The notes below the pieces were generated by a model. That model was not told where the DNA came from. It saw nothing but the letters and a program-made list of their open reading frames with translations, and did no database searches. A stretch of 64,000 nucleotides of DNA from Carboxylicivirga marina (GTDB lineage: Bacteria > Bacteroidota > Bacteroidia > Bacteroidales > Marinilabiliaceae): contig NZ_JAENRR010000002.1 of NCBI RefSeq assembly GCF_016612505.1, forward strand, positions 62,001-126,000. The letters run 5' to 3'. Position numbers and translations under genes: made by a program. Below, piece by piece: positions 37,396 through 45,741 of this stretch; position 1 is the stretch's first letter; each line of letters opens with the position of its first letter.

Positions 37396-37620
37396 CTATA
37401 GGAATGTTTTTCTTTTCCAAAATCCTTCCTTAATAGATATTAAGATTAAGAAAGCAAGGACAATTATTTTGGCAACTATGCTTTCGTTGTGAGAAATAAT
37501 GAAGGACCTATTAATGAAAACAAAGATTTTTGTAATAATTATCTGACATATATTCACAAATCCTATGCTTGTGAATAATAGTATACATATCTTGATGATT
37601 AGGGTGATAGTTTTTTTCAT
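37396..37620 (-). CDS. Small membrane protein, possible immunity protein
   Basis: 74 aa with two hydrophobic helices (about 4-34 and 47-63) and a basic C-terminus (KEGFWKRKTFL). No family was recognised. It is the first gene after the two double-glycine peptides, separated from them by a hairpin. That position fits an immunity protein for the encoded peptides, but nothing in its sequence proves it. Confidence 0.5.
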   Translation of the reverse strand: MKKTITLIIKICILLFTSIGFVNICQIIITKIFVFINRSFIISHNESIVAKIIVLAFLILISIKEGFWKRKTFL

Positions 37621-37631
37621 AGTAGTATTTT

Positions 37632-37655
37632 AGGCTGGTATATAAATACCAGCCT
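37632..37655. terminator. Hairpin after the double-glycine peptide genes
   Basis: A perfect 10-bp stem (37632-37641 with 37646-37655, loop ATAA), 9 bp past the stop of the second peptide gene. The T tract is stronger on the plus strand than on the minus strand, so it may attenuate rather than end transcription. Confidence 0.6.
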
Positions 37656-37663
37656 TTATTTAA

Positions 37664-37852
37664 TTATTCTGTAGAATACTTCTCAATTTGTTTGTCAATC
37701 CAACCATGTGCATATCCGATGCCATATGCAACGGTTTCAACTGCTCCAATGACTCCAAAAACTAATAAAACGCCACCTAGCGGTGTGATACCTCCATTAG
37801 TTTCTTTAAGTTCTTTTGAGTCTAACTCTCGTATTAAATTTAGTTCTTTCAT
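37664..37852 (-). CDS. Double-glycine leader peptide, class II bacteriocin-like
   Basis: 62 aa. The leader MKELNLIRELDSKELKETNGG fits the double-glycine type (L-x3-EL-x2-T-N-G-G) cut by C39 peptidases. The predicted 41-residue core begins ITPLGG and is hydrophobic and glycine-rich, with closely spaced glycines in YGIGYAHG and a charged tail (DKQIEKYSTE). Together with the next peptide it resembles a two-peptide bacteriocin. The C39 transporter gene lies 0.8 kb upstream in the same direction. Antibacterial activity is inference. Confidence 0.75.
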   Translation of the reverse strand: MKELNLIRELDSKELKETNGGITPLGGVLLVFGVIGAVETVAYGIGYAHGWIDKQIEKYSTE

Positions 37853-37857
37853 ATCTG

Positions 37858-38073
37858 TTAATTATTACCTGCTTCATAACCTCTTTCATAACTATCTCCG
37901 GTTCTTTCTCTAAACATTCCAGCTACAGCACCAACTGCAGCGGATCTCAAGGCAAAGCCACCCCAGCCAACTGCAGCAACTACTAATAATGGAATAATCC
38001 CTCCATCAATAATCTTGATTTCCTTTGCATCCATCTCCTGAACGCCTAACTCATTTAAATTCTTCATTTTCAC
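37858..38073 (-). CDS. Double-glycine leader peptide, class II bacteriocin-like
   Basis: 71 aa. The leader has 25 residues ending QEMDAKEIKIIDGG, in register with the other leaders of the locus. The predicted core has 46 residues: IIPLLVVAAVGWGG, then AAVGAVAG with a GxxxG motif, and a polar tail (RTGDSYERGYEAGNN). It precedes the 62-aa peptide gene by 5 bp, and such tight pairing is typical of two-peptide bacteriocins. No Cys is present, so no disulfides form. Confidence 0.75.
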   Translation of the reverse strand: MKMKNLNELGVQEMDAKEIKIIDGGIIPLLVVAAVGWGGFALRSAAVGAVAGMFRERTGDSYERGYEAGNN

Positions 38074-38104
38074 AAAATTTAAGTTTATAAATAATTAATT
38101 TTGT

Positions 38105-38320
38105 GCAGGCTGTGGCCTGCGCCCCGGTGGGTTAGTTTTGCAAGGACGTCCATCGGGGTATTTTATACCAGCAATTGAAAAATAATACTCTGGTATAATG
38201 CCGAGAGATGATTTAACAGTTTCAAAAAACGAAGTGCATTTGAAGCTTATAAAATCACTAATCGGTATTGTAACGTTACCTCTGCAATATTAGAACATGC
38301 GAGTCTCAAAAAATGAGACT
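38105..38320. other. Leader region with several inverted repeats
   Basis: Between the second HTH gene and the peptide genes lie four inverted repeats: 38302-38308/38314-38320 (AGTCTCA/TGAGACT), 38165-38172/38190-38197 (TATACCAG/CTGGTATA), 38122-38130/38150-38158 (one G-U pair) and 38105-38110/38115-38120 (GCAGGC/GCCTGC). They may be a terminator, operators or a structured 5' leader for the peptide mRNA. Confidence 0.5.
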
Positions 38321-38327
38321 GCTTACA

Positions 38328-38639
38328 TTAAATTGTGAAAAATGTTAAGCAATTTAAGTTATTAAACCCTCCGTTTGTTACTTTCATTATGTCTTCCTGC
38401 AAAGGCATGGAATAAAAGCCACAATAAAATCCGACATCTTCGGTGTATACATAGCTTTGCTCATAAAGGCAATATTCAATCGGTGCACCAAATTCTCTCA
38501 TTACATCAATGACTCGATACAGGGAAGCTTTTGATATTTCCAGCCGTTGTGCCAATTCAGGCGGAGGGCCGGTAGCTTGACGCTTTATAAGTTTATCAAT
38601 TCTTTCCATTAGTTCAATGGTCTTGGTTAGTTTAGCCAT
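38328..38639 (-). CDS. HTH regulator ending in a double-glycine motif (downstream copy)
   Basis: 103 aa. The N-terminal 60 residues form a winged-HTH-like domain (ELAQRLEISKASLYRVIDVM as the helix-turn-helix), followed by a strand region. The C-terminus reads LQEDIMKVTNGG and then only 12 residues (FNNLNCLTFFTI). The L-x3-x-x-x2-T-N-G-G register matches the leaders of the two peptides downstream. It is homologous to the 103-aa protein at 42472-42783. It lies 40 bp after the transporter stop, so it is in the same operon. It probably controls the peptide genes that follow; processing by the transporter peptidase is a hypothesis. Confidence 0.75.
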   Translation of the reverse strand: MAKLTKTIELMERIDKLIKRQATGPPPELAQRLEISKASLYRVIDVMREFGAPIEYCLYEQSYVYTEDVGFYCGFYSMPLQEDIMKVTNGGFNNLNCLTFFTI

Positions 38640-38679
38640 AGTGTTTTGTTTTGGACTTTTAACTTTTCATTCTCATCTA

Positions 38680-40848
38680 TTAGTTCTTCATTTTTAATGC
38701 TTCACTAAAAACAGGCATCTGCTTCTTCCACATCTTATAGTATTTCCCTTGCTGTTCATATAGCTGATAATGGCTGCCTTCTTCAATTAACTTTCCATTT
38801 TCGAGCACCACTATTTTATCAGCCTTCATCACGGTACTTAGTCGATGAGCAATAATAACAATGGTTTTGCCTTGCTGCTTTAATTGATCGATTGTGTTTT
38901 GTACATAGGCTTCTGAATCCGAGTCGAGCGAAGAAGTGGCTTCATCCAAAATCAACACCTCGGGATTGCGGTATAATGCGCGTGCAATGGCGAGGCGTTG
39001 CTTTTGTCCGCCACTGAGACTAGCGCCATTTTCTCCCAAATAAGTATTGAATCCATTGGGCAGATTTTCGATAAACTGTAGTATGCCCAATTGTTTGCAA
39101 ATAGCTAGCACCTGTTCCATATCTGGGTTAAACTCACCTACGGCAATATTCTCCACCACATTTCCGGCAAATAAATCGAGCTTTTGCGGAACGCTGCTAA
39201 CCAGTTGGCGCAGGCTCTCATTATCGAAGTAATTGATATTGTGATCTCCTATATAGATACTTCCTTTATTAAGCGGATACAGCTTTTGCATTAATGCTGC
39301 CAGTGTTGTTTTGCCCGAACCGCTTTCGCCAATAATGGCTGTTAATTGCCCTTTGGCGATTGTCAGCTTAAAGTTCTCAAATACATCCACCCGTGTACCA
39401 TAACTAAATGATATATTCTCAAAACATATATCGCCCAACAAATCCTTACGTAATTCTATTTTATTTTCATCCGATTCGCGTTCCAAATCCATTATTTCGA
39501 ATAAGCGGTCGCCTGCTATCAAGGCATTCTGAACAGTTTTATTCATGCCAATCAAACTGGCAGCCGGTGAAGTAAAATAACCTATGATGGCATAAAACGA
39601 CAGCAACTCACCAGGTGTTATACTTTTGTCGATGACAAAATAGGAGCCCACCCATAACAAAACAATGGTGAATACCCGGCTTAGAAATTCAGATGAGTTT
39701 CCGGCAAAAATGGAATTAATACCCGATTTATACACCGTTTTAAGTAATGTGATAAATCGAAGCTCAGTTTTAACATTGGTAAAATCTTCTAAACCAAACT
39801 GCTTAATGGTGCGTACCGAATTAAGCGACTCCACTAACTGACTCTCCAGATCAGCTGCATGCTCCATCACTTTGCGTTCCTGTTTTTTATTTAGCTTGTT
39901 GGCAATAAAATAAGTTAATGCATATAGCGGAATTACAATGGCCATAATAAGTGCCAGTTTCCAGCTGTAGATAAACATTAAACCAAAAGAGAAGAAGATG
40001 ATAAAAACATTGACCACCAAACTAACTGCCGTATCGTTGATAAAAGCACGAATCTTTACCGCATCATTAATGCGTGATATAATTTCACCCACCCGCATGG
40101 TGTCAAAAAAGCGCTGGGGTAATCGTAGCAGATGTTTGTAGTAGCCTAATATTAATTGAGCATCTATCAGCTGGCCTGTTCGAAGCATTAAAATGGTTTT
40201 TGCTGCTCCAATGAATATCTGAAACAGCAAAATGCTTATCATGCCAACGCTCAACAGATTTAGTAGGTTGGTGTTGCCGTCAACCAGCACATAGTCCGTT
40301 ATCTTTTGTATGTATATGGAGGTGGATAACCCCAGCACAGTGTATAGAATGGCGCCAATCAAGGCCTGCATAATCATGCTTTTGTGTGGCTTTAACAAAA
40401 ACACAAAACGACTGAGGTTAGATACCTTTTCATTACGTGCTACAAAATCGTCGTTAGGGGCAAAGAGGGCCAACACACCTGTCCATTTCATTTTAAACGC
40501 GGCAATCGATTCTTTATGCATTTTTCCATCACCTGGATCCATGTATTCTACTTCCTTAGCACTCACCTTGTAAATGACCACATAGTGCTGCAATACTTCC
40601 TTAACAATCACATGTGCGATGGCCGGTAGCGGGATTTTTGGCAAGGCTTCGATACCGCCTTTAACACCTTTGGCTGTAAAACCCATCTTTTCGGCGGCTT
40701 TAATGACACCCAGCACATTGGTGCCTTTTTTATCGGTTCCGGCAATCTGGCGAATCTTAGAAACGGGTAACTTTAACTTGTAATGTGCGGCTATTGATGC
40801 CAGGCATGCCGCTCCACAATCGGTGATGTCGCGTTGTTTTATTTTCAT
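38680..40848 (-). CDS. Peptidase-containing ABC transporter (C39-TMD-NBD)
   Basis: 722 aa. The C39 peptidase domain (1-130) has Gln5, the catalytic Cys11 in ITDCGAACL, His88 in LQHYVVIYKV and Asp in YMDPGDG. Six membrane helices follow (about 155-440), then the ATPase: Walker A GESGSGKTT, signature LSGGQKQR, Walker B VLILDEATSS, and the H-loop IIAHRLST. It cuts double-glycine leaders on the cytoplasmic side and exports the peptide. It works with the HlyD-type adaptor encoded upstream and presumably a TolC-like channel, which is not in this window. Confidence 0.95.
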   Translation of the reverse strand: MKIKQRDITDCGAACLASIAAHYKLKLPVSKIRQIAGTDKKGTNVLGVIKAAEKMGFTAKGVKGGIEALPKIPLPAIAHVIVKEVLQHYVVIYKVSAKEVEYMDPGDGKMHKESIAAFKMKWTGVLALFAPNDDFVARNEKVSNLSRFVFLLKPHKSMIMQALIGAILYTVLGLSTSIYIQKITDYVLVDGNTNLLNLLSVGMISILLFQIFIGAAKTILMLRTGQLIDAQLILGYYKHLLRLPQRFFDTMRVGEIISRINDAVKIRAFINDTAVSLVVNVFIIFFSFGLMFIYSWKLALIMAIVIPLYALTYFIANKLNKKQERKVMEHAADLESQLVESLNSVRTIKQFGLEDFTNVKTELRFITLLKTVYKSGINSIFAGNSSEFLSRVFTIVLLWVGSYFVIDKSITPGELLSFYAIIGYFTSPAASLIGMNKTVQNALIAGDRLFEIMDLERESDENKIELRKDLLGDICFENISFSYGTRVDVFENFKLTIAKGQLTAIIGESGSGKTTLAALMQKLYPLNKGSIYIGDHNINYFDNESLRQLVSSVPQKLDLFAGNVVENIAVGEFNPDMEQVLAICKQLGILQFIENLPNGFNTYLGENGASLSGGQKQRLAIARALYRNPEVLILDEATSSLDSDSEAYVQNTIDQLKQQGKTIVIIAHRLSTVMKADKIVVLENGKLIEEGSHYQLYEQQGKYYKMWKKQMPVFSEALKMKN

Positions 40849-40898
40849 GGTTAAGGGTTAGAACGGATCGTTAAGGGGTAAGAACTAAAAGTGAATAG

Positions 40899-41261
40899 TT
40901 ATGATTTTAGCTTGGCTTTGATGGTTTTAATGGTGGAAACCAGCATAGCTATTAGCTCGTTGCATTGATTATTGAGCACAGTAAACTTGGTTTCGGTTAT
41001 GTGTTTAGTGTCAAACAAGAGATGAACCCAATATGCTGTTTCGTTGGCTTCTTTAAGCGAGATGCTCATTTTGTGAATAAAATCAAGTTTACTCTGAGCA
41101 AATTCTGCTTCACGAATCAATGCACCCACTGCGGTAGCGCTACGCATAATCTGACGACTCAAAACAAACTCTTTGTCGTTTTGAACCTGTCGCGCCAATT
41201 GAACAATCTTGATTGCAAACAGATAACTCTTATCTCGTAAAGGACTATTCTTTTTCATCAT
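40899..41261 (-). CDS. Four-helix-bundle protein (S23 family)
   Basis: 120 aa. It matches the four-helix-bundle family first seen in 23S rRNA intervening sequences: SYLFAIKIVQLARQV at the start, LSRQIMRSATAVGALIREAEFAQSK in the middle, and SLKEANETAYWVHLL. These small proteins form pentamers and have no clear function. Its position between the HlyD and C39-ABC genes, in the same direction, is unusual and makes it part of the secretion operon or a passenger within it. Confidence 0.88.
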   Translation of the reverse strand: MMKKNSPLRDKSYLFAIKIVQLARQVQNDKEFVLSRQIMRSATAVGALIREAEFAQSKLDFIHKMSISLKEANETAYWVHLLFDTKHITETKFTVLNNQCNELIAMLVSTIKTIKAKLKS

Positions 41262-41291
41262 TATTATTAATTTTTTTCACTCTTCACTCTT

Positions 41292-42437
41292 TTAGTCACT
41301 CTTTCTTAGTTTCGGATTCAACCAATCATCTACTTTATCGAATAATAGTTGGTACAAAGTTCTTTCGGTAAGCACAAAGCGCCCTGTTAAGGTCATTCCC
41401 CTTTTCACCATGCCTTTGTGTCCTGATTTTAACTGTAAATAGTCGATTGGTAATTTACACCTCACCCGAAATACTGGTTGTTGATTGACAAGAATGATGT
41501 CGTTTGATATACAGGCTACTTGGGTCTCAATCATGCCCCATTGGTGATAGTTAAAGGCATCAAATTGTAAACGAACTTTTTGCTCTTTTTTAATAAAACC
41601 AATGTCTTTTGGTTGGATGTAACATTCAGCAATAAGTTCCTTATCTGGTGAAATCTGCGCCAGTGCCTGACCGGGTGTAATGTAACTGCCGGTATAAATA
41701 CCTGCCATTTGTGTTAGTGTGCCATTAACAGGGGCTCGTAATACATATAATTCTTTCTCTTTTCTTGATTTTAAAATATCTGACATATGTCTTCTATTGG
41801 CTTGCTCCAATTTGACCAATTCTTGTTGCCATGCAGTGTAAGCTTGTTTCTTGTAGACGTCCAGTTTTGATACAGCAGCATCGTATCTGTTTTTCTTCAG
41901 AAGGAGCTCAAATTCTGGTGTTACATTGTCGCTATATAATTCTTGAGCCAGTTGATATTCCTTTTTAAGCAAGGCTATATCAATATTGAAATTTTCAACT
42001 TCAGCCTGATTCTGGATGCTTTCTTGCCGATATTTAGTTGTTGATACATCTGTATGTCCTTTAATTAGCCTGCGTAAGTCGTGAATGAATAAGTTATTTT
42101 CAGCAATTGTATTGTCCAGTAACTGAATGTGCTCCTGAATTAGATCGGTGCACAGTACTAACAAGGTATCACCCTTATGAACGTTTTCTCCTTCAGTGAT
42201 ATTCAGATATTCTATTCGGCCCGCATTGGAACTCTGGATAAGATTATTTTCATATGCTGTTTTTACTGAACCTCTGCTTTGAGTAGTTATCTCCATTGTT
42301 ATAAATGGAAGTGTACATATGGTTCCTGATACTAAAAGAATAACTAATATATATACCCAATAAAACTGACGCTTATGTCGATGAAAATGCGATTCAAATG
42401 AATATTCAGTGATGTCAGGAGGGAAGATTTGCTTCAT
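41292..42437 (-). CDS. HlyD-family secretion adaptor
   Basis: 381 aa from the ATG at 42437 (MKQIFPPDITEYSFESHFHR); an upstream in-frame ATG at 42491 would overlap the HTH gene and adds an unlikely extension. One membrane helix (about 27-47) is followed by a lipoyl-like half (NAGRIEYLNITEGENVHKGDTL), a long coiled coil (about 105-230) and the second lipoyl half (LRAPVNGTLTQMAGIYTGSY) with a beta-barrel. It bridges the inner-membrane C39-ABC transporter to an outer-membrane channel. Confidence 0.92.
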   Translation of the reverse strand: MKQIFPPDITEYSFESHFHRHKRQFYWVYILVILLVSGTICTLPFITMEITTQSRGSVKTAYENNLIQSSNAGRIEYLNITEGENVHKGDTLLVLCTDLIQEHIQLLDNTIAENNLFIHDLRRLIKGHTDVSTTKYRQESIQNQAEVENFNIDIALLKKEYQLAQELYSDNVTPEFELLLKKNRYDAAVSKLDVYKKQAYTAWQQELVKLEQANRRHMSDILKSRKEKELYVLRAPVNGTLTQMAGIYTGSYITPGQALAQISPDKELIAECYIQPKDIGFIKKEQKVRLQFDAFNYHQWGMIETQVACISNDIILVNQQPVFRVRCKLPIDYLQLKSGHKGMVKRGMTLTGRFVLTERTLYQLLFDKVDDWLNPKLRKSD

Positions 42438-42471
42438 AAATAAGAGGAGGTTTATTATTAAGTATGTAAAG

Positions 42472-42783
42472 TTAGAATAGAACTTGTCCAAAAAAATGGA
42501 CAGAGGTATAGATTCCTCCGTTAATTTTACTCAATTCATCAGCTTTTAGAATTTGTATGGGAGCGGCTACCTTGATCTTGATTGCATCCTTAAAGTAGAA
42601 TGTTTTTTGTTTTTTGCAGTATTTAATAATGATGCCAATATCCTTTAGTTCATCAAGAAGGTTGTAGAGTTTCCCTCTTGAAATGCCTAGTTTTTTCGGG
42701 AATGTGCATGTGCATCCTGTTTGTTCCTTTTCAATCAAATCGAACATTCTTCGTAGTACTTTTAATTCGTCAAATAATTTCAT
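42472..42783 (-). CDS. HTH regulator ending in a double-glycine motif (upstream copy)
   Basis: 103 aa, the first gene of the secretion operon. The HTH lies at about 28-50 (FPKKLGISRGKLYNLLDEL), followed by a two-strand wing (KYCKKQKTFYF). The C-terminus reads LKADELSKINGG and then 13 residues (IYTSVHFFGQVLF). This tail fits the double-glycine leader pattern (L-x3-EL-x2-I-N-G-G) better than many true leaders. It is homologous to the 38328-38639 protein. The HlyD start lies 35 bp after its stop. It is likely an operon regulator. Confidence 0.75.
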   Translation of the reverse strand: MKLFDELKVLRRMFDLIEKEQTGCTCTFPKKLGISRGKLYNLLDELKDIGIIIKYCKKQKTFYFKDAIKIKVAAPIQILKADELSKINGGIYTSVHFFGQVLF

Positions 42784-43012
42784 ATCAAAATCGAGAAATG
42801 AGAATAACCAGCAATTACTAGTTAATAGCAGTACACGAAAATCGTAACACCTTTTTGAACGCTAATTTCAGTTTCCTTGACGAATACACGGTTTTTAATG
42901 ACTAACGGCTAGAGAACGTGGGTTAATGTCATGTTCTTCAATTAACATATAAAAATTTAGATTTATTTTTCTCTTGGCGGATTTTAATTATCATTGTAAA
43001 AAATCGACACAC

Positions 43013-44218
43013 ATGAGACTTAAAACATTAACCACCATTACCATGGGCCTGTGCTTTTTATCGGCCTGCCAGCAAAAACCTTTGGATGCTCACAAGCTGC
43101 ATCAAAAAGCCATTACCATCGATACCCATGTAGATACGCCCATGCGTTTTTTGCGCGAGTCCTTTGATATTGGCCAAACGCACGAAGCACCATCGAGCCG
43201 GGTAGACCTGCCACGCATGAAAGCGGGTGGCTTAGATGCCATTTTCTTCGCCATTTTCACCAGTCAGCGCCAGCGTACTGATGAGAATTATGCCCTGGCC
43301 TACCAAATGGCGCATCAAATGATTGATTCAACCGAAAAGGCCCTGGCCTTAAACAAAGACATGGCCTCACTGGCCTTAAAAGCCGACGATGCAGCCGCCA
43401 TTGAAAAGCAAGGTAAGCGCGCCATTTACCTGGGCATGGAAAATGGTTTTCCGCTTAATAAAGACATTGGCAGGGTAGAGGAGTTTTACAAGCGAGGCGT
43501 GCGCTACGTAACGCTGGCACATACCAAAAACAACGATATCTGTGATTCGTCAACCGATAAAAACGGAGCCGAGCACAATGGTTTGAGCGCCTATGGAACC
43601 GAGGTGGTTAAAGAAATGAATCGCCTGGGCATGCTCATTGATGTATCGCATATTTCCGACAAGGCTTTTTATGATGTGATAAAAGAAAGCAAGGCGCCTG
43701 TTTTTGCCTCGCACTCATCGGTTCGTGCCATCTGTAATCATCCGCGCAATATGGACGATGAGATGATAAAAACACTGGCCGCCCATAATGGGGTGATTCA
43801 AATTTGTATTCTGGGTGCTTATATTCAGGATGAAGACACCACTTCGCTTAACTATGTGAAAAAGGAGGAGCTTCGCCTGAAATACAACAACTGGACCTAT
43901 ACCTCCGATGAAGAGCGTAAGAAAGCCTGGGGCGAGTGGCGCGAAATCAATAAGAAGTACCCGGCCCAATTGCCAAACATTGCGCGGGCTGTTGATCACA
44001 TCGATTACGTGGTGAAACTTGTTGGGGTCGATTACGTGGGCATTGGCTCCGACTTTGATGGCGGCGGCGGATTGGCCGATTGTGTTGATGTGGCCGATTT
44101 CCCTAAAATTACAGCAGAGCTGGTTAAGCGTGGCTATCCCGAAGAGGATATTCTAAAAATATGGGGTGGCAACTTCTTACGCGTATTTAAAGCGGTTGAA
44201 AAGGCGGCGAAGGTATAA
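43013..44218 (+). CDS. Membrane dipeptidase (M19 family) lipoprotein
   Basis: 401 aa from the ATG at 43013; the upstream TTG at 42974 was rejected because the ATG gives a proper lipoprotein signal (LCFLSAC, Cys16). The renal-dipeptidase fold has the zinc HxD in TIDTHVDTP, the bridging Glu in LGMENGFPL, later His in IDVSHIS and FASHSS, and Asp in GIGSDFDGGG. It hydrolyses dipeptides, including D-amino acid forms, in the periplasm. It stands alone after the secretion locus. GC content seems higher than that of its neighbours. Confidence 0.93.
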   Translation: MRLKTLTTITMGLCFLSACQQKPLDAHKLHQKAITIDTHVDTPMRFLRESFDIGQTHEAPSSRVDLPRMKAGGLDAIFFAIFTSQRQRTDENYALAYQMAHQMIDSTEKALALNKDMASLALKADDAAAIEKQGKRAIYLGMENGFPLNKDIGRVEEFYKRGVRYVTLAHTKNNDICDSSTDKNGAEHNGLSAYGTEVVKEMNRLGMLIDVSHISDKAFYDVIKESKAPVFASHSSVRAICNHPRNMDDEMIKTLAAHNGVIQICILGAYIQDEDTTSLNYVKKEELRLKYNNWTYTSDEERKKAWGEWREINKKYPAQLPNIARAVDHIDYVVKLVGVDYVGIGSDFDGGGGLADCVDVADFPKITAELVKRGYPEEDILKIWGGNFLRVFKAVEKAAKV

Positions 44219-44257
44219 GAATACCTAAACCTGTCAGGTTTTAAAATAATCATCAAA

Positions 44258-44293
44258 AAAAGGCTGCAACAGAATAACTCTGAAGCAACCTTT
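44258..44293 (-). terminator. Intrinsic terminator of the HU/SPOR gene
   Basis: On the minus strand AAAGGTTGC pairs with GCAGCCTTT (one mismatch) and is followed by further T, 22 bp past the stop. Confidence 0.7.
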
Positions 44294-44314
44294 GTATTTA
44301 AGTACAAACGTTTC

Positions 44315-45238
44315 TTATCGCTGAGTAAGCACCCACACGGTTTTGAAATCCTCCAATTGACGATAAGCGCCTAAATCATTCACAGCACTCGTCTTATTAG
44401 GATATCCGTTTAAGGCTACTCGGTATCTGCTGTTGGGGCTGGCCAGTACAAATGCCTGTTCTTCACCCATTTCTTGTACAATTTTTAAAAAGCGTTTGGC
44501 CTGGCTCTCGGTCTTAAAGCTGCCGGCAATCAAGTAGTAACTGTTTTTCACTACTGGTTCTTCATCCTCAATGGCTTCTTGTATATCTTCCCTTGAAACC
44601 GTCAGGCTTTCTTCGCTGCTATACTCATTGCTGGCAGCAGGCATTATAATCGATAAGGCATTGGCCGACTGTAAGTCCTTGCGAACAGGATTATCAAGCG
44701 ACTGAGAAATAGCAAATAAACCAACAATCATGGCCACTGAGGCAGCAATTTGTTTCAAGCCTACCGGTTGCAATAATCGACGAACCTGAGCGTTTTCAGT
44801 CAGTGGTTTTTGAGCTGACACAACTGGTTTAAAATGAAATGATGATAAGCCATAGGCATCTGTTAAGTAGGCTTCTGAGTTATCGGCTACAAACTGTAAA
44901 TAACCTAACGCATCTTTTTTCAGGATGCCCACCTTACTAATACTGGCCTGTGTTCCATTTTCAATATTCGCGCGAATGCCAGCCACAAACTCCTCAACCA
45001 TTATTTTGGCTTTACCGTAGCTTGTGTCGTTAGCTTGTGCCAGAGTGCTGATAAGCAAACCGTCGTTGTGCGATAGACTTCGGTTAAAACCTATTTCTTT
45101 CGATGGTGGTAAAAACATGTTTTTATCGGCATCAAAACGGGCACTCACATTAGTAGAAACAAGCGCTCCTAATTCAGGAATTATCACACATTCATGTGTA
45201 AATAATAGATTAGATATGTGTTGGTCAACTGCTGTCAT
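44315..45238 (-). CDS. CCDC81-type HU domain and SPOR domain membrane protein
   Basis: 307 aa. The N-terminal part (1-135) matches the paired CCDC81-like prokaryotic HU domains of Bacteroidota (LLFTHECVIIPELGALVSTN, then LSHNDGLLISTLAQ). One membrane segment (about 167-183) leads to a C-terminal SPOR domain (YYLIAGSFKTESQAKRFL to the end) that binds denuded peptidoglycan. This architecture suggests a link between the cell interior and septal peptidoglycan; the exact role is unknown. Confidence 0.88.
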   Translation of the reverse strand: MTAVDQHISNLLFTHECVIIPELGALVSTNVSARFDADKNMFLPPSKEIGFNRSLSHNDGLLISTLAQANDTSYGKAKIMVEEFVAGIRANIENGTQASISKVGILKKDALGYLQFVADNSEAYLTDAYGLSSFHFKPVVSAQKPLTENAQVRRLLQPVGLKQIAASVAMIVGLFAISQSLDNPVRKDLQSANALSIIMPAASNEYSSEESLTVSREDIQEAIEDEEPVVKNSYYLIAGSFKTESQAKRFLKIVQEMGEEQAFVLASPNSRYRVALNGYPNKTSAVNDLGAYRQLEDFKTVWVLTQR

Positions 45239-45741
45239 AATTACAAAATTAGTAAAAACGTTGTTTACACGATTAACTTTCTTTCAACAGGTGTTGGTAA
45301 GCTGTTGAAAAATGGTTGATAACAAAGCGAGTTATTAACCTTTAAACGCTGATGAAGTGACTAAGTTACTAAATAAGAGCAGAAATAGCGAATAATGAAT
45401 TGTGGATAAAAATTAAAGTGCATTGTTAATAAGCAGTTCTGATGACATCAAATCAGGTGCATCAATGATTCTAAACCACTCAAAAGGGATGGCTTGCAGC
45501 ATGATTCAAATGCGCACTCGTGCCGATAAAAGTATATTTAACTTTTATTAATAGACTGAAAGCCAAATTAGCCCATCATTCAGAGCTTGGTTTGTAAACG
45601 ATTTATTACTTTTACGGCTCGTTTAATGATGAAACGAACAAGTCTGATGTGATTTTAAGCTTAAACGTAAGAAAAATACACAGCTTGTTAGTTCAACCTG
45701 AGATGAAATACAAACGTGTCAGGTGAAAAAAAGCTAATCTA
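45239..45741. other. Intergenic stretch without a recognised gene
   Basis: About 500 bp between the divergent HU/SPOR and galE genes; promoters for both are expected here. One DnaA-box-like TGTGGATAA lies at 45401-45409, alone. Nothing else was recognised. Confidence 0.5.

Noticed and set aside
42974-43012. TTG start 13 codons upstream of the dipeptidase ATG
   Set aside because: The ATG at 43013 gives a standard lipoprotein signal peptide; the extension would place polar residues ahead of it.
45401-45409. DnaA-box-like TGTGGATAA in a 500-bp intergenic region as an origin
   Set aside because: It is a single match; no cluster of boxes, no AT-rich unwinding element of note and no dnaA or dnaN nearby. 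Such a 9-mer is expected by chance about once in two windows of this size.
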